Notes under the pieces: model-generated
The model's database searches: none
What the model was told of the DNA's origin: nothing
Seen by the model: the letters and a program-made list of their open reading frames with translations, nothing else
Position numbers and translations under genes: made by a program
Assembly (NCBI GenBank): GCA_041612095.1
Contig: JBFJJW010000092.1
Span: forward strand, 1 to 12,827
Direction of reading: 5' to 3'
Length of the DNA: 12,827 nucleotides
From: Solimonas sp041612095
GTDB taxonomy: Bacteria > Pseudomonadota > Gammaproteobacteria > Nevskiales > Nevskiaceae
Shown here: positions 1-7,820 of the stretch, piece by piece
How the letters are laid out: each line of letters begins with the position of its first letter
Numbering within the stretch: position 1 is the stretch's first letter

Positions 1-1
1 C

Positions 2-292
2 ATCAAGGGCACGTGCGTCGCGGTCTCCGACGGACAGGGGCATTCAGCGACGCACACGTTCGCAGTCGGGTCTTCAGGCTCCTTCGGCCGTGAACTCAAC
101 CAATCGTGGCTAAGCAAGCAGGACGTGCTTTCTCGCTACAACGGCATCTTTGTGATGTACCGACTATTCGGCGACAGTTCTTGGTTCGGCAAAAACCCGC
201 TGGGACGAAAACTGATACGCCTGGCCGAGAGAACGCTTAAGCGCCGCATTCCCGGTTGGTATGACACACATGCGGCACTGGCGGCTCCATGA
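2..292 (+). CDS. C-terminal part of an unrecognised protein (5' end outside the window)
   Basis: An open frame enters from the left edge and ends at TGA 290-292, giving 96 residues of a C-terminus. The first part is rich in Gly, Ser and Thr and looks like beta structure (SDGQGHSATHTFAVGSSGS). The end is basic and helical (GRKLIRLAERTLKRR) and closes with IPGWYDTH. No signature motif of a glycosyltransferase, methyltransferase or transporter is visible, so no function is assigned. It lies directly upstream of the polysaccharide genes on the same strand, and its stop codon overlaps an ATG (ATGA, 289-292), so it may be the preceding member of the same transcription unit. That it is coding is fairly likely, because the composition is protein-like and the frame is open from the window edge. 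Its family is unknown. Confidence 0.6.
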   Translation: MKGTCVAVSDGQGHSATHTFAVGSSGSFGRELNQSWLSKQDVLSRYNGIFVMYRLFGDSSWFGKNPLGRKLIRLAERTLKRRIPGWYDTHAALAAP

Positions 293-582
293 CTAACGAC
301 CGATATGTGCTCACCTTGCAGCGGATAAAGGCCGGCGCCGATGTGTTCGCTAGCGTGCGCACGATGAATCCGATAGCGGACTCCGGCCTAGATCAGGGCG
401 GCGGTTCAGCTCCCACCCACCTGATACATTTGCTTCCTGAATCCAGCAGTTCCTCCACGAAACTGGGCTGCAACATCGGCTTGATGAAGGTGAAATCGAT
501 ATCGCGCCGACAACGCAGTACCCAATGCGAGTCACTCGCTGTCACGTCGCCCATCCGGAACTCACGCCCTACACACCCATGA
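289..582 (+). pseudogene. ATGA-bounded small ORF or decayed gene remnant
   Basis: This 286-base gap holds no confidently functional gene. An ORF of 97 codons starts at an ATG overlapping the previous stop (ATGA 289-292) and ends at a TGA overlapping the next methyltransferase ATG (ATGA 579-582), the coupling pattern seen along this operon. Its second half, however, is low-complexity (five Ser in a row, then many Ser and Arg) and not protein-like. In the neighbouring frame, bases 441-578 read without a stop and look more natural, including HETGLQHRLDEGEIDIAP followed by TTQYPMRVTRC, and run in frame into the methyltransferase start. The simplest reading is a gene whose frame shifted around 430-445. 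A genuine small protein, or a sequencing error, cannot be excluded. The family of the remnant is not recognised. Confidence 0.35.
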
Positions 583-1328
583 GCATCAAGCGCGTTCTTA
601 CCCGAGCCTTCTCTCCGCTCAAGACCTTATGGCACACCACAGGCAGTTGCTACGACCCGGTATGCCAGCGACCGGTGCGCGAGTTCCGGCCACATGGCAA
701 GCCGGCGCGCCCCAATGCGCGCTGTCCACTTTGCGGATCGCTGGAGCGCCATCGCCTGGCGTGGCTAGTCATGCAGCGCCATACCCCGGTCTTCGGTACG
801 GCGCCGAGGAGTCTGCTTCACTTTGCCCCCGAGCCCACGATCAGCGCAGCTCTGAGAAAACTGCCGGGCCTGAACTATCTGTCGGTTGATCTGGCCCCCG
901 GCCGTGCCATGCAACAGGCTGATATCACTGCGCTGCACTTTGAATCCAACCGTTTTGATCTGATCTATTGCAGCCACGTGCTCGAGCATATCCCTGACGA
1001 CCGTCAAGCGATGCGAGAACTGTTCCGCGTGCTTGCACCCGGCGGCATGGCCATCATTCAGGTGCCCGAGCGCGGCGAGCACACGTTCGAGGATGCCGGC
1101 ATCACGACCCCCGACGAGCGCGAGCGTGCATTTGGGCAGTGGGACCACGTCCGATGGTACGGAGCCGACATCACTGACCGGCTTTCATCCGTTGGCTTTT
1201 CCGTCGAGCGTATCGACGGCATGACGCTGGTTGCGGAAAACGAACACGACCGCTTGGGGCTAACCGCAGATCAGCACTCCACCCATGTCTACCTCTGTCG
1301 CAAGCCAGAAACACCGGCTCACGCATAG
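579..1328 (+). CDS. Class I SAM-dependent methyltransferase with N-terminal CPLCG motif
   Basis: A 249-residue cytoplasmic protein predicted to transfer a methyl group from S-adenosylmethionine, in this setting probably to a sugar or to the end of a glycan. A CPLCGSLERHR motif at residues 49-59 is typical of a methyltransferase group common in polysaccharide loci. LLHFAPEP (79-86) takes the place of the glycine-rich SAM loop, SVDLAPG (102-108) is the likely acidic motif II, and ADITALHF (114-121) leads to FDLIYCSHVLEHIPDD (126-141). VLAPGGMAIIQVPE (151-164) completes the Rossmann core. The frame stays open upstream, so ATG 525 is possible, but ATG 579 matches the usual MSIKR-type N-terminus and overlaps the preceding TGA. 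Neither start has a clear ribosome binding site. The acceptor substrate cannot be told from sequence. Confidence 0.88.
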   Translation: MSIKRVLTRAFSPLKTLWHTTGSCYDPVCQRPVREFRPHGKPARPNARCPLCGSLERHRLAWLVMQRHTPVFGTAPRSLLHFAPEPTISAALRKLPGLNYLSVDLAPGRAMQQADITALHFESNRFDLIYCSHVLEHIPDDRQAMRELFRVLAPGGMAIIQVPERGEHTFEDAGITTPDERERAFGQWDHVRWYGADITDRLSSVGFSVERIDGMTLVAENEHDRLGLTADQHSTHVYLCRKPETPAHA

Positions 1329-1349
1329 ATCGATTCAGTAAGACTCAAG

Positions 1350-2033
1350 ATGAACGCGCATCTGAAGAAGGCACTCCGACCAGCTTACCCGCTGTTGTAT
1401 CCATTGCTGCGCCTGCTGCACAGATGGGTTATCACGCCAATCAATCTGAGGCGCAATGCGCGTAAGCCGGTCAGGCAGCTCGAAATTGGTCCTGGTCCGA
1501 ACAGAATCGCTGACTTCGAAACGCTCAACGTGAGGGCCGGTCTCGCCGTTGATTACGTACATGACGTTAGCCGAGCACTCCCTTTTGACGCTGGAACCTT
1601 CGATCTGATCTACGCGAGCCACGTGCTAGAGCATATGGCTTGGTACCAAACTCAATCGATACTTACTGATTGGGTGAGAACGCTAAAAGTCGGTGGGCGC
1701 ATGGAGATTTGGGTGCCAGACGGGCTAAAAATTGCCAAAGCCTTCGTCGACGCGGAGTCGGGCGGTGTCAATGAAATTGAACGTGACGGCTGGTATCGCT
1801 TCAACCCCGAGAAAGACGCATGTGTGTGGGCCAATGGACGTATTTTCTCGTACGGCGACGGTGACGGCTCGCCGCTCAGCCCCAACTGGCATCGCGCGCT
1901 GTTCTCGGCCCGGCGCCTGACCGAGCTGATGCAGGCCGCCGGGTTGGTCGATGTGACGCCGCTGGACAGAGCGAGAGTACGCGGTCACGACCACGGCTGG
2001 ATCAACATGGGGTTCAGCGGTACGCGCGCATGA
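1350..2033 (+). CDS. Class I SAM-dependent methyltransferase
   Basis: A 227-residue protein with a canonical SAM-binding fold. The glycine-rich motif I is LEIGPGPNR (44-52), the region of motif II is DYVHDVSRALPFD (68-80), and FDLIYASHVLEHM (84-96) is the post-core motif shared with the gene upstream. VGGRMEIWVPD (114-124) corresponds to the LKPGG strand. The N-terminal 35 residues are basic and Leu-rich (LLYPLLRLLHRW), possibly a peripheral membrane helix. The start is the only ATG near the upstream stop, 21 bases after it, with a weak purine stretch before it. Its stop overlaps the next start as ATGA (2030-2033). Two different methyltransferases side by side suggest two methylations of the glycan, or one modifying and one capping activity. 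This is inference, and the substrate is unknown. Confidence 0.88.
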   Translation: MNAHLKKALRPAYPLLYPLLRLLHRWVITPINLRRNARKPVRQLEIGPGPNRIADFETLNVRAGLAVDYVHDVSRALPFDAGTFDLIYASHVLEHMAWYQTQSILTDWVRTLKVGGRMEIWVPDGLKIAKAFVDAESGGVNEIERDGWYRFNPEKDACVWANGRIFSYGDGDGSPLSPNWHRALFSARRLTELMQAAGLVDVTPLDRARVRGHDHGWINMGFSGTRA

Positions 2034-2986
2034 ACTATCGCTCAGTTGCCGATCTGGCGGCGACCATCCGCAATGGAATCGACCGGATTCCGTCCGACGT
2101 GGATCTGGTGGTCGGCATTCCCCGTAGCGGGATGCTGGCCGCAAACTTGATTGCACTGAACCTCAACATTCGCCTGACGGATCTGCCTGGCTGGCTGCTC
2201 AACACCCCACTGCCCGCAGCAAATGTGCGTGCGGTACGCCATGGGGAGCTGTCGTCGCCCCACTCGGCGCGGCACGTACTGCTGGTTGATGACAGCATCC
2301 AGACGGGAGGCTCGATGGCACGCGCGCACGAGCAGGCCCGGAGCGCCTGCCCTAGTGCTCGCATAACCCGTTGTGCGGTCTATGCGCACGATCAGTCGGC
2401 CAAGCTTGTTGACCTGTCGCTGGAGTGCGTGCCGATGCCGCGCGCATTTGAGTGGAACCTCATGCATCGACGGATGCTGAAGGACTGTTGCGTCGATATT
2501 GATGGCGTCCTTTGTGTCGACCCTACCGAGGAAGAGAATGACGATGGCGAACGCTATTGCACCTTTCTCGCTCAAGCACGACCGCTCTGTGTGCCGAGCT
2601 ATCCCGTCGGCCACCTTGTCACCAGCCGGCTGGAGAAGTACCGGCAGCCAACCGCCGAATGGCTCAAAAGACATGGAATTGAATTCGAGCAATTGCACAT
2701 GCTCGATCTGCCCACTGCAGCAGCCCGACGCGCAGCCAATGCCCATGCCGCATTCAAGGCCGACATCTACCGGAGAACCAGCGGAAGCGTGCTCTTCATA
2801 GAAAGTAATCGAAGGCAGGCGCTGGAGATCGCAGAGCGTTCCGGGAAGCCCGTGATCTGCTACTCGACGCAGGAGTACTTCACGCCACCCCTCTCCCTCA
2901 ATCTGGCAATGAACAAGGTGCGCACCGGCGCCCCGCGCGCCCTGCGAAAGCTGGTGCGCATGTTGAAGCAGCGCATCGGACAGTGA
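2030..2986 (+). CDS. Phosphoribosyltransferase-HAD-like fusion protein
   Basis: A 318-residue two-domain protein. Residues 1-145 look like a type I phosphoribosyltransferase: DLVVGIPRSG (25-34) is the usual early strand and loop, and VLLVDDSIQTGGSM (83-96) is a clear PRPP-binding loop with two adjacent Asp. Residues 150-280 look like a HAD-superfamily hydrolase: CVDIDGVLC (154-162) carries the DxD of motif I (D156, D158), HLVTSR (195-200) fits motif II, K243 could be the motif III lysine, and LFIESN (255-260) sits where the acidic motif IV should be, with Glu instead of an Asp pair. The tail (300-318) is strongly basic. It is joined to both neighbours by 4-base overlaps (ATGA upstream, GTGA downstream), so it belongs to the polysaccharide operon. 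A role in making or recycling a phosphorylated sugar or nucleotide precursor is a guess. Confidence 0.82.
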   Translation: MNYRSVADLAATIRNGIDRIPSDVDLVVGIPRSGMLAANLIALNLNIRLTDLPGWLLNTPLPAANVRAVRHGELSSPHSARHVLLVDDSIQTGGSMARAHEQARSACPSARITRCAVYAHDQSAKLVDLSLECVPMPRAFEWNLMHRRMLKDCCVDIDGVLCVDPTEEENDDGERYCTFLAQARPLCVPSYPVGHLVTSRLEKYRQPTAEWLKRHGIEFEQLHMLDLPTAAARRAANAHAAFKADIYRRTSGSVLFIESNRRQALEIAERSGKPVICYSTQEYFTPPLSLNLAMNKVRTGAPRALRKLVRMLKQRIGQ

Positions 2987-4482
2987 CTACAACTCCTAAC
3001 CCCCGCGGTGATATCTCGATCGCGGGTTCCGCACGCTGGATAGGCGCATCGCGCGCGATGCAGTTGGCGGTGCAGATCGGCGGCTTGCTGGTGCTGGCGC
3101 GCCTGCTGCCGCCGGCTGATTTTGGGTTACTGGCGATGGCGGGAGCGATCACCACGTTTGCGGGCGTCGTGCGCGACATGGGCACCGGCTCCGCGGTGAT
3201 CCAGAATCGAGACCTCGATGACAAAGTGCTGAGCGCGGTTTTTTGGCTCAACCTGTTGGTCGGCACCGCACTGGCGGCACTTGCCATTCTGCTGGCACCG
3301 TTGTTCGCACAGGCGTTCAAAGAGCCGCGCATCGTGGCGGTGCTGATCTGTCTGTCGCTGGCGTTTCCGATTGCATCAAGCGGCATCGCCCATCAAGCCC
3401 TGCTGGAGCGCGATTCGCACTTTCGGCGTTTGACGCTGATTTCCGCCATCGCGTCCATCTGCGGACTGATCACGGCAATAGCATTGGCATTTCTGGGAGC
3501 GGGCGTGTTTGCACTAATCGCGCAGACGCTTGTCAGCTCCACGCTGTCGACCGTGCTGCTTTGGGCGTCACAGCACTGGCGGCCCAGCATGCGCATCCAG
3601 TTGGGCGAACTTCGGCCGCTGGTGGGCTATAGCGGTAACGTGTTTGCGTTCAATATCCTCAACTACTTCCACCGCAACGCTGACACGATGATCGTGGGTC
3701 GATTCCTCGGCTCGGTCGATCTCGGTATCTATAACTTGGCCTATCGGACGGTGTTGTTCCCGCTGCAGAACATGACGTTTGTGCTGACGCGGGCCGCGTT
3801 TCCGGCGTACAGCCGTAGCCAGCACGATCTACCGGCAATGGCCAGGCACTACATCGGCTCGCTACGAATAATCGTGCTGATAACCGCACCCGCAATGGCA
3901 TTCCTATGGGCCCTGCGCGAGCCGCTGGTAGATGTCCTTCTTGGTCACCAATGGGCACGTGTTGCTGATGTGGTGGCATGGCTGGCGCCTGTTGGTTTTG
4001 TGCAGTCCATGGTCAGCTCCAGCGGAACAGTGTTGCTGGCGACCGGGCGCGCAAGAACGCTGCGCAATCTTGGGCTGATCGGTGTCCCCATGTTTGTCTG
4101 TTCGTTTGCGCTGGGCATCCCTTGGGGACCGGCTGGCGTAGCTGCGGCGTACTGCGTGGCCAATCTCGTCTGGATGTTTCCGGTGATGCAGATCACGTTA
4201 AAGCCTTTAGGCGTCGGTCTTCCCTCATTGTTCTCAGGCATTCTTGCACCGACAGCCACCGCCGCGGTCACGGCGGCAGGCCTTGCGCTGCTACACAACC
4301 GAGGAACGCTGACGGACTACGGCAGTACGATAGAGCTGATTGCCTTGTCGGCGCTGGGATGCTGTGTCTATGGTGTCAGCGCTAGGGTCTTGTTCCCAGA
4401 TCTGGTTCGGGAGGCGGTGGCGGCGATCACTGGAGGAAGCGCCCGCCGTGCACCCAACCTGCAGAGCCGGGCCCGATTATGA
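2983..4482 (+). CDS. Wzx/WzxC-type polysaccharide flippase (MOP superfamily)
   Basis: A 499-residue integral inner-membrane protein of the lipopolysaccharide and exopolysaccharide flippase family, expected to move undecaprenyl-linked oligosaccharide across the inner membrane. Length and pattern fit: long hydrophobic segments alternate with short polar loops over the whole protein. The N-terminal sequence ARLLPPADFGLLAMA (39-53) and the following VVRDMGTGSAVIQ (62-74) are characteristic of the WzxC/TuaB-like branch. The start is GTG at 2983, overlapping the previous TGA as GTGA. It is the only transporter in the window and points to a Wzx-dependent rather than ABC-dependent route. No Wzy-like polymerase is found beside it. 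The gene symbol is left empty because wzx and wzxC cannot be separated here. Confidence 0.92.
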   Translation: MTTTPNPRGDISIAGSARWIGASRAMQLAVQIGGLLVLARLLPPADFGLLAMAGAITTFAGVVRDMGTGSAVIQNRDLDDKVLSAVFWLNLLVGTALAALAILLAPLFAQAFKEPRIVAVLICLSLAFPIASSGIAHQALLERDSHFRRLTLISAIASICGLITAIALAFLGAGVFALIAQTLVSSTLSTVLLWASQHWRPSMRIQLGELRPLVGYSGNVFAFNILNYFHRNADTMIVGRFLGSVDLGIYNLAYRTVLFPLQNMTFVLTRAAFPAYSRSQHDLPAMARHYIGSLRIIVLITAPAMAFLWALREPLVDVLLGHQWARVADVVAWLAPVGFVQSMVSSSGTVLLATGRARTLRNLGLIGVPMFVCSFALGIPWGPAGVAAAYCVANLVWMFPVMQITLKPLGVGLPSLFSGILAPTATAAVTAAGLALLHNRGTLTDYGSTIELIALSALGCCVYGVSARVLFPDLVREAVAAITGGSARRAPNLQSRARL

Positions 4483-4501
4483 TCCGTAGCGTGACTGCGG
4501 C

Positions 4502-5470
4502 GTGCCGCGGCGTAGTCCTAAATTGCCCGTATTCCGGTTCAATCACAACTTGATGAAGCGAACTTTCAACGTCAACGATGTCACTTTGGTGTCGGTCATC
4601 ATCCCGGTATACAACGATGCTGCCGGACTGGATATCACCTTGTGCTCACTCGCACAGTTGAAAAGTGATTTTCGCTTCGAGGTCATCGTCTGCAACGACG
4701 GGGGGCCGCTCGCAATCTCTGATGTGACCGCTCGGCACGGCTTTCGCGAGGTTCGGTTGCCTAGCAACGCGGGTTCCTACGCGGCGCGGAACGCGGGGTT
4801 GGCAGTAGCCACGGGCGATGTGATTGCGTTCCTAGACGCAGATCAGACAGTTGCCCCTGATTGGCTCGATGCCGGTGTACGCGCACTGCAGAGCGCAGAC
4901 TACGTTGGTGGCCGGGTGTGCATTGTTTCAGCCGAGAATGCAGACCTGTGGACGCGGTATGAGCGGGCTCGGGCATTTCCGGTAGAGAAGTATCTCAAGA
5001 GCGGATTTGCCCCTACCGCCAACTTGTTCGTACGTCGTGCCGTGTTCGACATCGTGGCGCCATTCTCGGAGGCTCTGAGGTCGGGGGGCGACTACGAGTT
5101 TGGCCTCAGGGTAAAGGCATCTGGCCTCGTGCAGAGTTACGCTGCCGATGCGATCACTTACCACCCCGCCCGCAGCCGTCAGCAGCAGTTGGCCAAGCAG
5201 CGCAGGGTGATGTTTGGCATTGCAGAAGTTCGGATCGCACTGGGCGGCGAACGCTGGTATCTAATTGCCGCCACGTCGTTACGCAAGCTGGCGTTAATGC
5301 CGCTTGAGTGCGCTTGGCGAGTCGCCACGTTCACGGCACAACGAGCACGCGGTGGCCACTCGGCACCCTTGGCATTCTTGCTGATAGAAAAAACACTGAA
5401 GACAGTTAGAAACTTCTGGTTGATTACAGCCGCGATCACTTTGGGCCTCGGTCGCCCACTGAAGTACTAG
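4502..5470 (+). CDS. Family 2 glycosyltransferase (GT-A fold)
   Basis: A predicted inverting glycosyltransferase that adds one sugar from a nucleotide donor at the cytoplasmic face of the inner membrane. From GTG 4502 it has 322 residues. VSVIIPVYND (30-39) is the first strand of the GT-A fold, VIVCNDGG (61-68) the nucleotide-binding strand, GSYAARNAGLAVATGD (91-106) the usual connecting helix, and AFLDADQ (109-115) the DxD metal site (D112, D114). GGDYEFGLRV (195-204) holds the likely catalytic acidic residues, followed by ITYHPARS. The start is uncertain: ATG 4553 (residue 18) would place the first strand nearer the N-terminus, as in most relatives, and neither has a good ribosome binding site. 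The C-terminal 90 residues are basic with hydrophobic patches, suggesting membrane association. Donor and acceptor are unknown. Confidence 0.9.
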   Translation: MPRRSPKLPVFRFNHNLMKRTFNVNDVTLVSVIIPVYNDAAGLDITLCSLAQLKSDFRFEVIVCNDGGPLAISDVTARHGFREVRLPSNAGSYAARNAGLAVATGDVIAFLDADQTVAPDWLDAGVRALQSADYVGGRVCIVSAENADLWTRYERARAFPVEKYLKSGFAPTANLFVRRAVFDIVAPFSEALRSGGDYEFGLRVKASGLVQSYAADAITYHPARSRQQQLAKQRRVMFGIAEVRIALGGERWYLIAATSLRKLALMPLECAWRVATFTAQRARGGHSAPLAFLLIEKTLKTVRNFWLITAAITLGLGRPLKY

Positions 5471-5484
5471 CGCACACAACCGCC

Positions 5485-6450
5485 ATGCCTGCCTTAGTTT
5501 CCGTGGTGATACCCACCGCAGCGCGTCCGGCGCTGGTCGCGACCGCGGTAGACAGCGCCTTGGCGGGTATGCCGGCTGGCACGGTCGAGGTGCTCGTCGT
5601 ACCTAATGGCCCCGACCGCTCCTGGGAGCAGTCACTGTCTTGTTACCGTGGTCATCGGTCCGTTCGGATCATTCCCGTTTCTCAGGGGAATGCCAACCTG
5701 GCCAGGAATGTAGGACTTGAAGCCGCCAAAGGGCAATTGATCCGCTTTCTCGATGACGACGACTATCTGCTGCCCGATGGCTGCCATGCACAGTACGACG
5801 CCATGGTAAATGCCGGCGCCGATGTGTGCTCAGCTGCAGTCAGGGTGCTGGGCCTGTCTGGAAAAATCGATCGGATCACATCGCAGCCCAGCATGGATGA
5901 TCTGGCTTGCGCCACACTAGTTCCAACACGGCTTACGTTGCCTACTGCTCACGTTTTTCGTCGGGCCGCCATCGTAAATCTGCGGTGGGACCCGCTGTTG
6001 AAGTATCGGCAGGATACGCAGTGGATGATGCAGCTATGTGGATCACGCGAACTGAAGTGGCTGCGCATTGATCAGCCCGTAGGCGTATGGCGCGAGCATG
6101 GCGGACCTCGGGTTTCTACCAGCACTGGACTCGGGAACATGGCAAAAGTCACTGCCAACATGATTCTTGCGCTGGTCAATGATCTGCGTGACCAAGGCCG
6201 CCTGACCCCAGCTCGGCGCTGCGCCGCTGCCGACGGCCTTTGGAGTTGCGTACATCGCGGCATCTTGTACAACCCTCTGTACTGGCGCGCCATTGCGCAT
6301 GCCGCTCACGAACTGGCTGAGCACCGGTATCCACCCACACCGATCTACCAGAATCGCCTCATAAGGCGGTTCAACCCTTATATCGTGGAAGCAGGTCTAG
6401 TCCCGCTTCGATGGCTCTCGACGGCACTCAGAAAGGCGGCGGCACCATGA
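5485..6450 (+). CDS. Family 2 glycosyltransferase (GT-A fold)
   Basis: A 321-residue predicted glycosyltransferase, 14 bases after the previous gene. VSVVIPTAARP (5-15) begins the GT-A domain, VEVLVVPNGP (34-43) is the nucleotide-binding strand, NLARNVGLEAAKG (71-83) the conserved helix, and IRFLDDDDYLLPDG (86-99) contains the metal-binding acidic cluster (D90-D93). A later YRQDTQWMMQL segment probably holds the catalytic acid. The C-terminal third is Arg- and His-rich without clear transmembrane helices. Its stop overlaps the next start as ATGA (6447-6450), so expression of the two is coupled. Sugar specificity cannot be predicted from the motifs. Confidence 0.9.
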   Translation: MPALVSVVIPTAARPALVATAVDSALAGMPAGTVEVLVVPNGPDRSWEQSLSCYRGHRSVRIIPVSQGNANLARNVGLEAAKGQLIRFLDDDDYLLPDGCHAQYDAMVNAGADVCSAAVRVLGLSGKIDRITSQPSMDDLACATLVPTRLTLPTAHVFRRAAIVNLRWDPLLKYRQDTQWMMQLCGSRELKWLRIDQPVGVWREHGGPRVSTSTGLGNMAKVTANMILALVNDLRDQGRLTPARRCAAADGLWSCVHRGILYNPLYWRAIAHAAHELAEHRYPPTPIYQNRLIRRFNPYIVEAGLVPLRWLSTALRKAAAP

Positions 6451-7427
6451 ACGGTGCAGGCACGAGCACCGTCTCTGCTGTGGAGCAACCCCTGGTCTCG
6501 GTGGTGATGCCCGCGTACAACGCTCAGGCGACCCTTCTGGCGGCGGTGGAATCGGTGCTGGGTCAATCAATGGCCTCACTTGAATTGGTCGTGTGCAACG
6601 ACGCTTCTACAGACGCAACCGCAGCCGTTCTGTCAACCATTGCTGACCCTCGCCTTAGAGTCATCCACAACATCACCAATCTAGGAGAAGGCCCAACCCG
6701 GGATCGCGCCATCGCTGCAGCCAGCGCGCCGTGGATTGCGGTGATAGACGCCGATGATGCCTGGCTGCCACAGAGGCTTGAGCGATTGCTGGCCGCTGTC
6801 GGTGCTGATCGGGATGTGATGGTGTTTGATGACATAGTGGAGTGCCATCACACCGCGGCGGGCATGCGCCCGTGGCGCAGATTGCGCGGTGACAGTGGCT
6901 ACGGAGCCACCGTCGGTACCGCAGTGGACCTAACCACCGCGCAGTGGGTGCAGTCTGAGCGACTGTTGATCAAACCGCTGCTACCTTCGGCTTGGGTACG
7001 TTCATCGGGCATCAAGCACAGTAGTCGGCGGTTTGGCGCAGACAGTGAGTATTTCCTAAGGTTGTTGGCGGCCGGACTCAAGCTGCGCTATCTGCCGTTC
7101 CCTGGCTATCTATATCGTGTTACACCGGGCTCGATGACCGCGATCAGATCACGCTACGAGCGGCTAGCGGAAATGCTCGAGGAGTTGATGCCCCTGTTCA
7201 AACACTCTGCCAGCACCGTTTCGGCGTTGCGGGCAAAGACATCTTCGCTGCTGCGGCTCGTTAACTATCAAAGCTTTGTTATGAACCTAAGATCCCGACG
7301 CTTTGGAGCAGTGGCGTCCCAGATACTGCGTGACCCCTGGCTGCTATGGGAGCTGACGCGACGCCTGATCGGCGACGCGGCCTATCGCGTACACCTTAGT
7401 TATCACGGCGGGACGGGGCGCGGATGA
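6447..7427 (+). CDS. Family 2 glycosyltransferase (GT-A fold)
   Basis: A 326-residue predicted glycosyltransferase. VSVVMPAYN (17-25), VVCNDASTDAT (48-58) and VIDADDAW (99-106, metal site D101, D103, D104) are textbook GT2 motifs. The connecting helix reads GEGPTRDRAIAAASAPW instead of the common GxxxARNxGxxxAxG form, a small deviation. FGADSEYFLRLLAAG contains the probable catalytic acidic pair. An ATG at 6411 would add 12 residues, but ATG 6447 is preferred because it overlaps the preceding TGA. The end overlaps the next gene as ATGA (7424-7427). This is the third consecutive GT2, so with the enzyme at 11484 the locus has at least four glycosyltransferases, consistent with a repeat unit of several sugars. 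Confidence 0.9.
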   Translation: MNGAGTSTVSAVEQPLVSVVMPAYNAQATLLAAVESVLGQSMASLELVVCNDASTDATAAVLSTIADPRLRVIHNITNLGEGPTRDRAIAAASAPWIAVIDADDAWLPQRLERLLAAVGADRDVMVFDDIVECHHTAAGMRPWRRLRGDSGYGATVGTAVDLTTAQWVQSERLLIKPLLPSAWVRSSGIKHSSRRFGADSEYFLRLLAAGLKLRYLPFPGYLYRVTPGSMTAIRSRYERLAEMLEELMPLFKHSASTVSALRAKTSSLLRLVNYQSFVMNLRSRRFGAVASQILRDPWLLWELTRRLIGDAAYRVHLSYHGGTGRG

Positions 7428-7819
7428 ATCAGAAGCGGGTTATTACCTTTGGCACCTTTGATGTATTCCATATTGGCCACTTGCGCATACTGCAGCGTGC
7501 CGCAGCAATGGGAACGCATCTTACGGTTGGCATCTCCACAGACGCACTCAACGAATCCAAGAAAGGCCGCGCTCCGGTGTATCCGCAGGATCAGCGGCTG
7601 GCACTGGTCGCCGCCCTGCGCTGCGTAAATGAGACCTTTCTTGAAGATTCCCTGGAACTGAAGGCCGACTACATCCGCCTGTATGCAGCAGATGTGCTGG
7701 TGATGGGCGACGACTGGCTGGGCCGCTTTGATTCTCTTAGATCGCTGTGCGAGGTGGTGTACTTGCCGCGCACACCGGCCATATCGACAACCGCTGTCAT
7801 TGAGAAGATTCGCAGTTGA
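7424..7819 (+). CDS. tagD: Glycerol-3-phosphate cytidylyltransferase (TagD/TarD family)
   Basis: A 131-residue protein predicted to make CDP-glycerol from CTP and sn-glycerol 3-phosphate in the cytoplasm. Its length equals that of the Bacillus TagD family. GTFDVFHIGH (10-19) is the HxGH nucleotidyltransferase signature, VMGDDWLGRFD (93-103) is the family's WxGKFD-type segment, and YLPRTPAISTT (113-123) matches the RTxGISTT signature, with Ala for the usual Gly. The start overlaps the previous stop as ATGA. It is followed after one base by a CDP-glycerol glycerophosphotransferase, which fixes the donor identity better than the motifs alone. Related cytidylyltransferases for other alcohols or sugars are possible, but the partners make glycerol by far the likeliest. 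The symbol is by family resemblance. Confidence 0.92.
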   Translation: MNQKRVITFGTFDVFHIGHLRILQRAAAMGTHLTVGISTDALNESKKGRAPVYPQDQRLALVAALRCVNETFLEDSLELKADYIRLYAADVLVMGDDWLGRFDSLRSLCEVVYLPRTPAISTTAVIEKIRS

Positions 7820-7820
7820 A

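Noticed and set aside
350..535. Minus-strand 61-codon ORF sharing the peptide LSDSSCAR with a minus-strand reading near 2020-2045
   Set aside because: The underlying bases match only partly and lie at a coding gene junction in the second case. The shared peptide comes from the reverse reading of GCGCA and ATGA-like bases, so it is most likely chance, not a repeat.
525..578. ATG 525 as start of the first methyltransferase
   Set aside because: It adds 18 residues that look like part of the upstream remnant, with no ribosome binding site. ATG 579 gives the usual family N-terminus.
2042..2746. Long minus-strand ORF (234 codons) opposite the phosphoribosyltransferase-HAD gene
   Set aside because: No protein-like motifs. 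The plus strand has clear PRPP and HAD motifs and coupled ends, so this is a shadow of GC-rich coding DNA.
7728..7820. Upstream start for the first glycerophosphotransferase
   Set aside because: It would overlap tagD by about 90 bases in another frame, and the extra residues (Cys- and Arg-rich) do not resemble the family.
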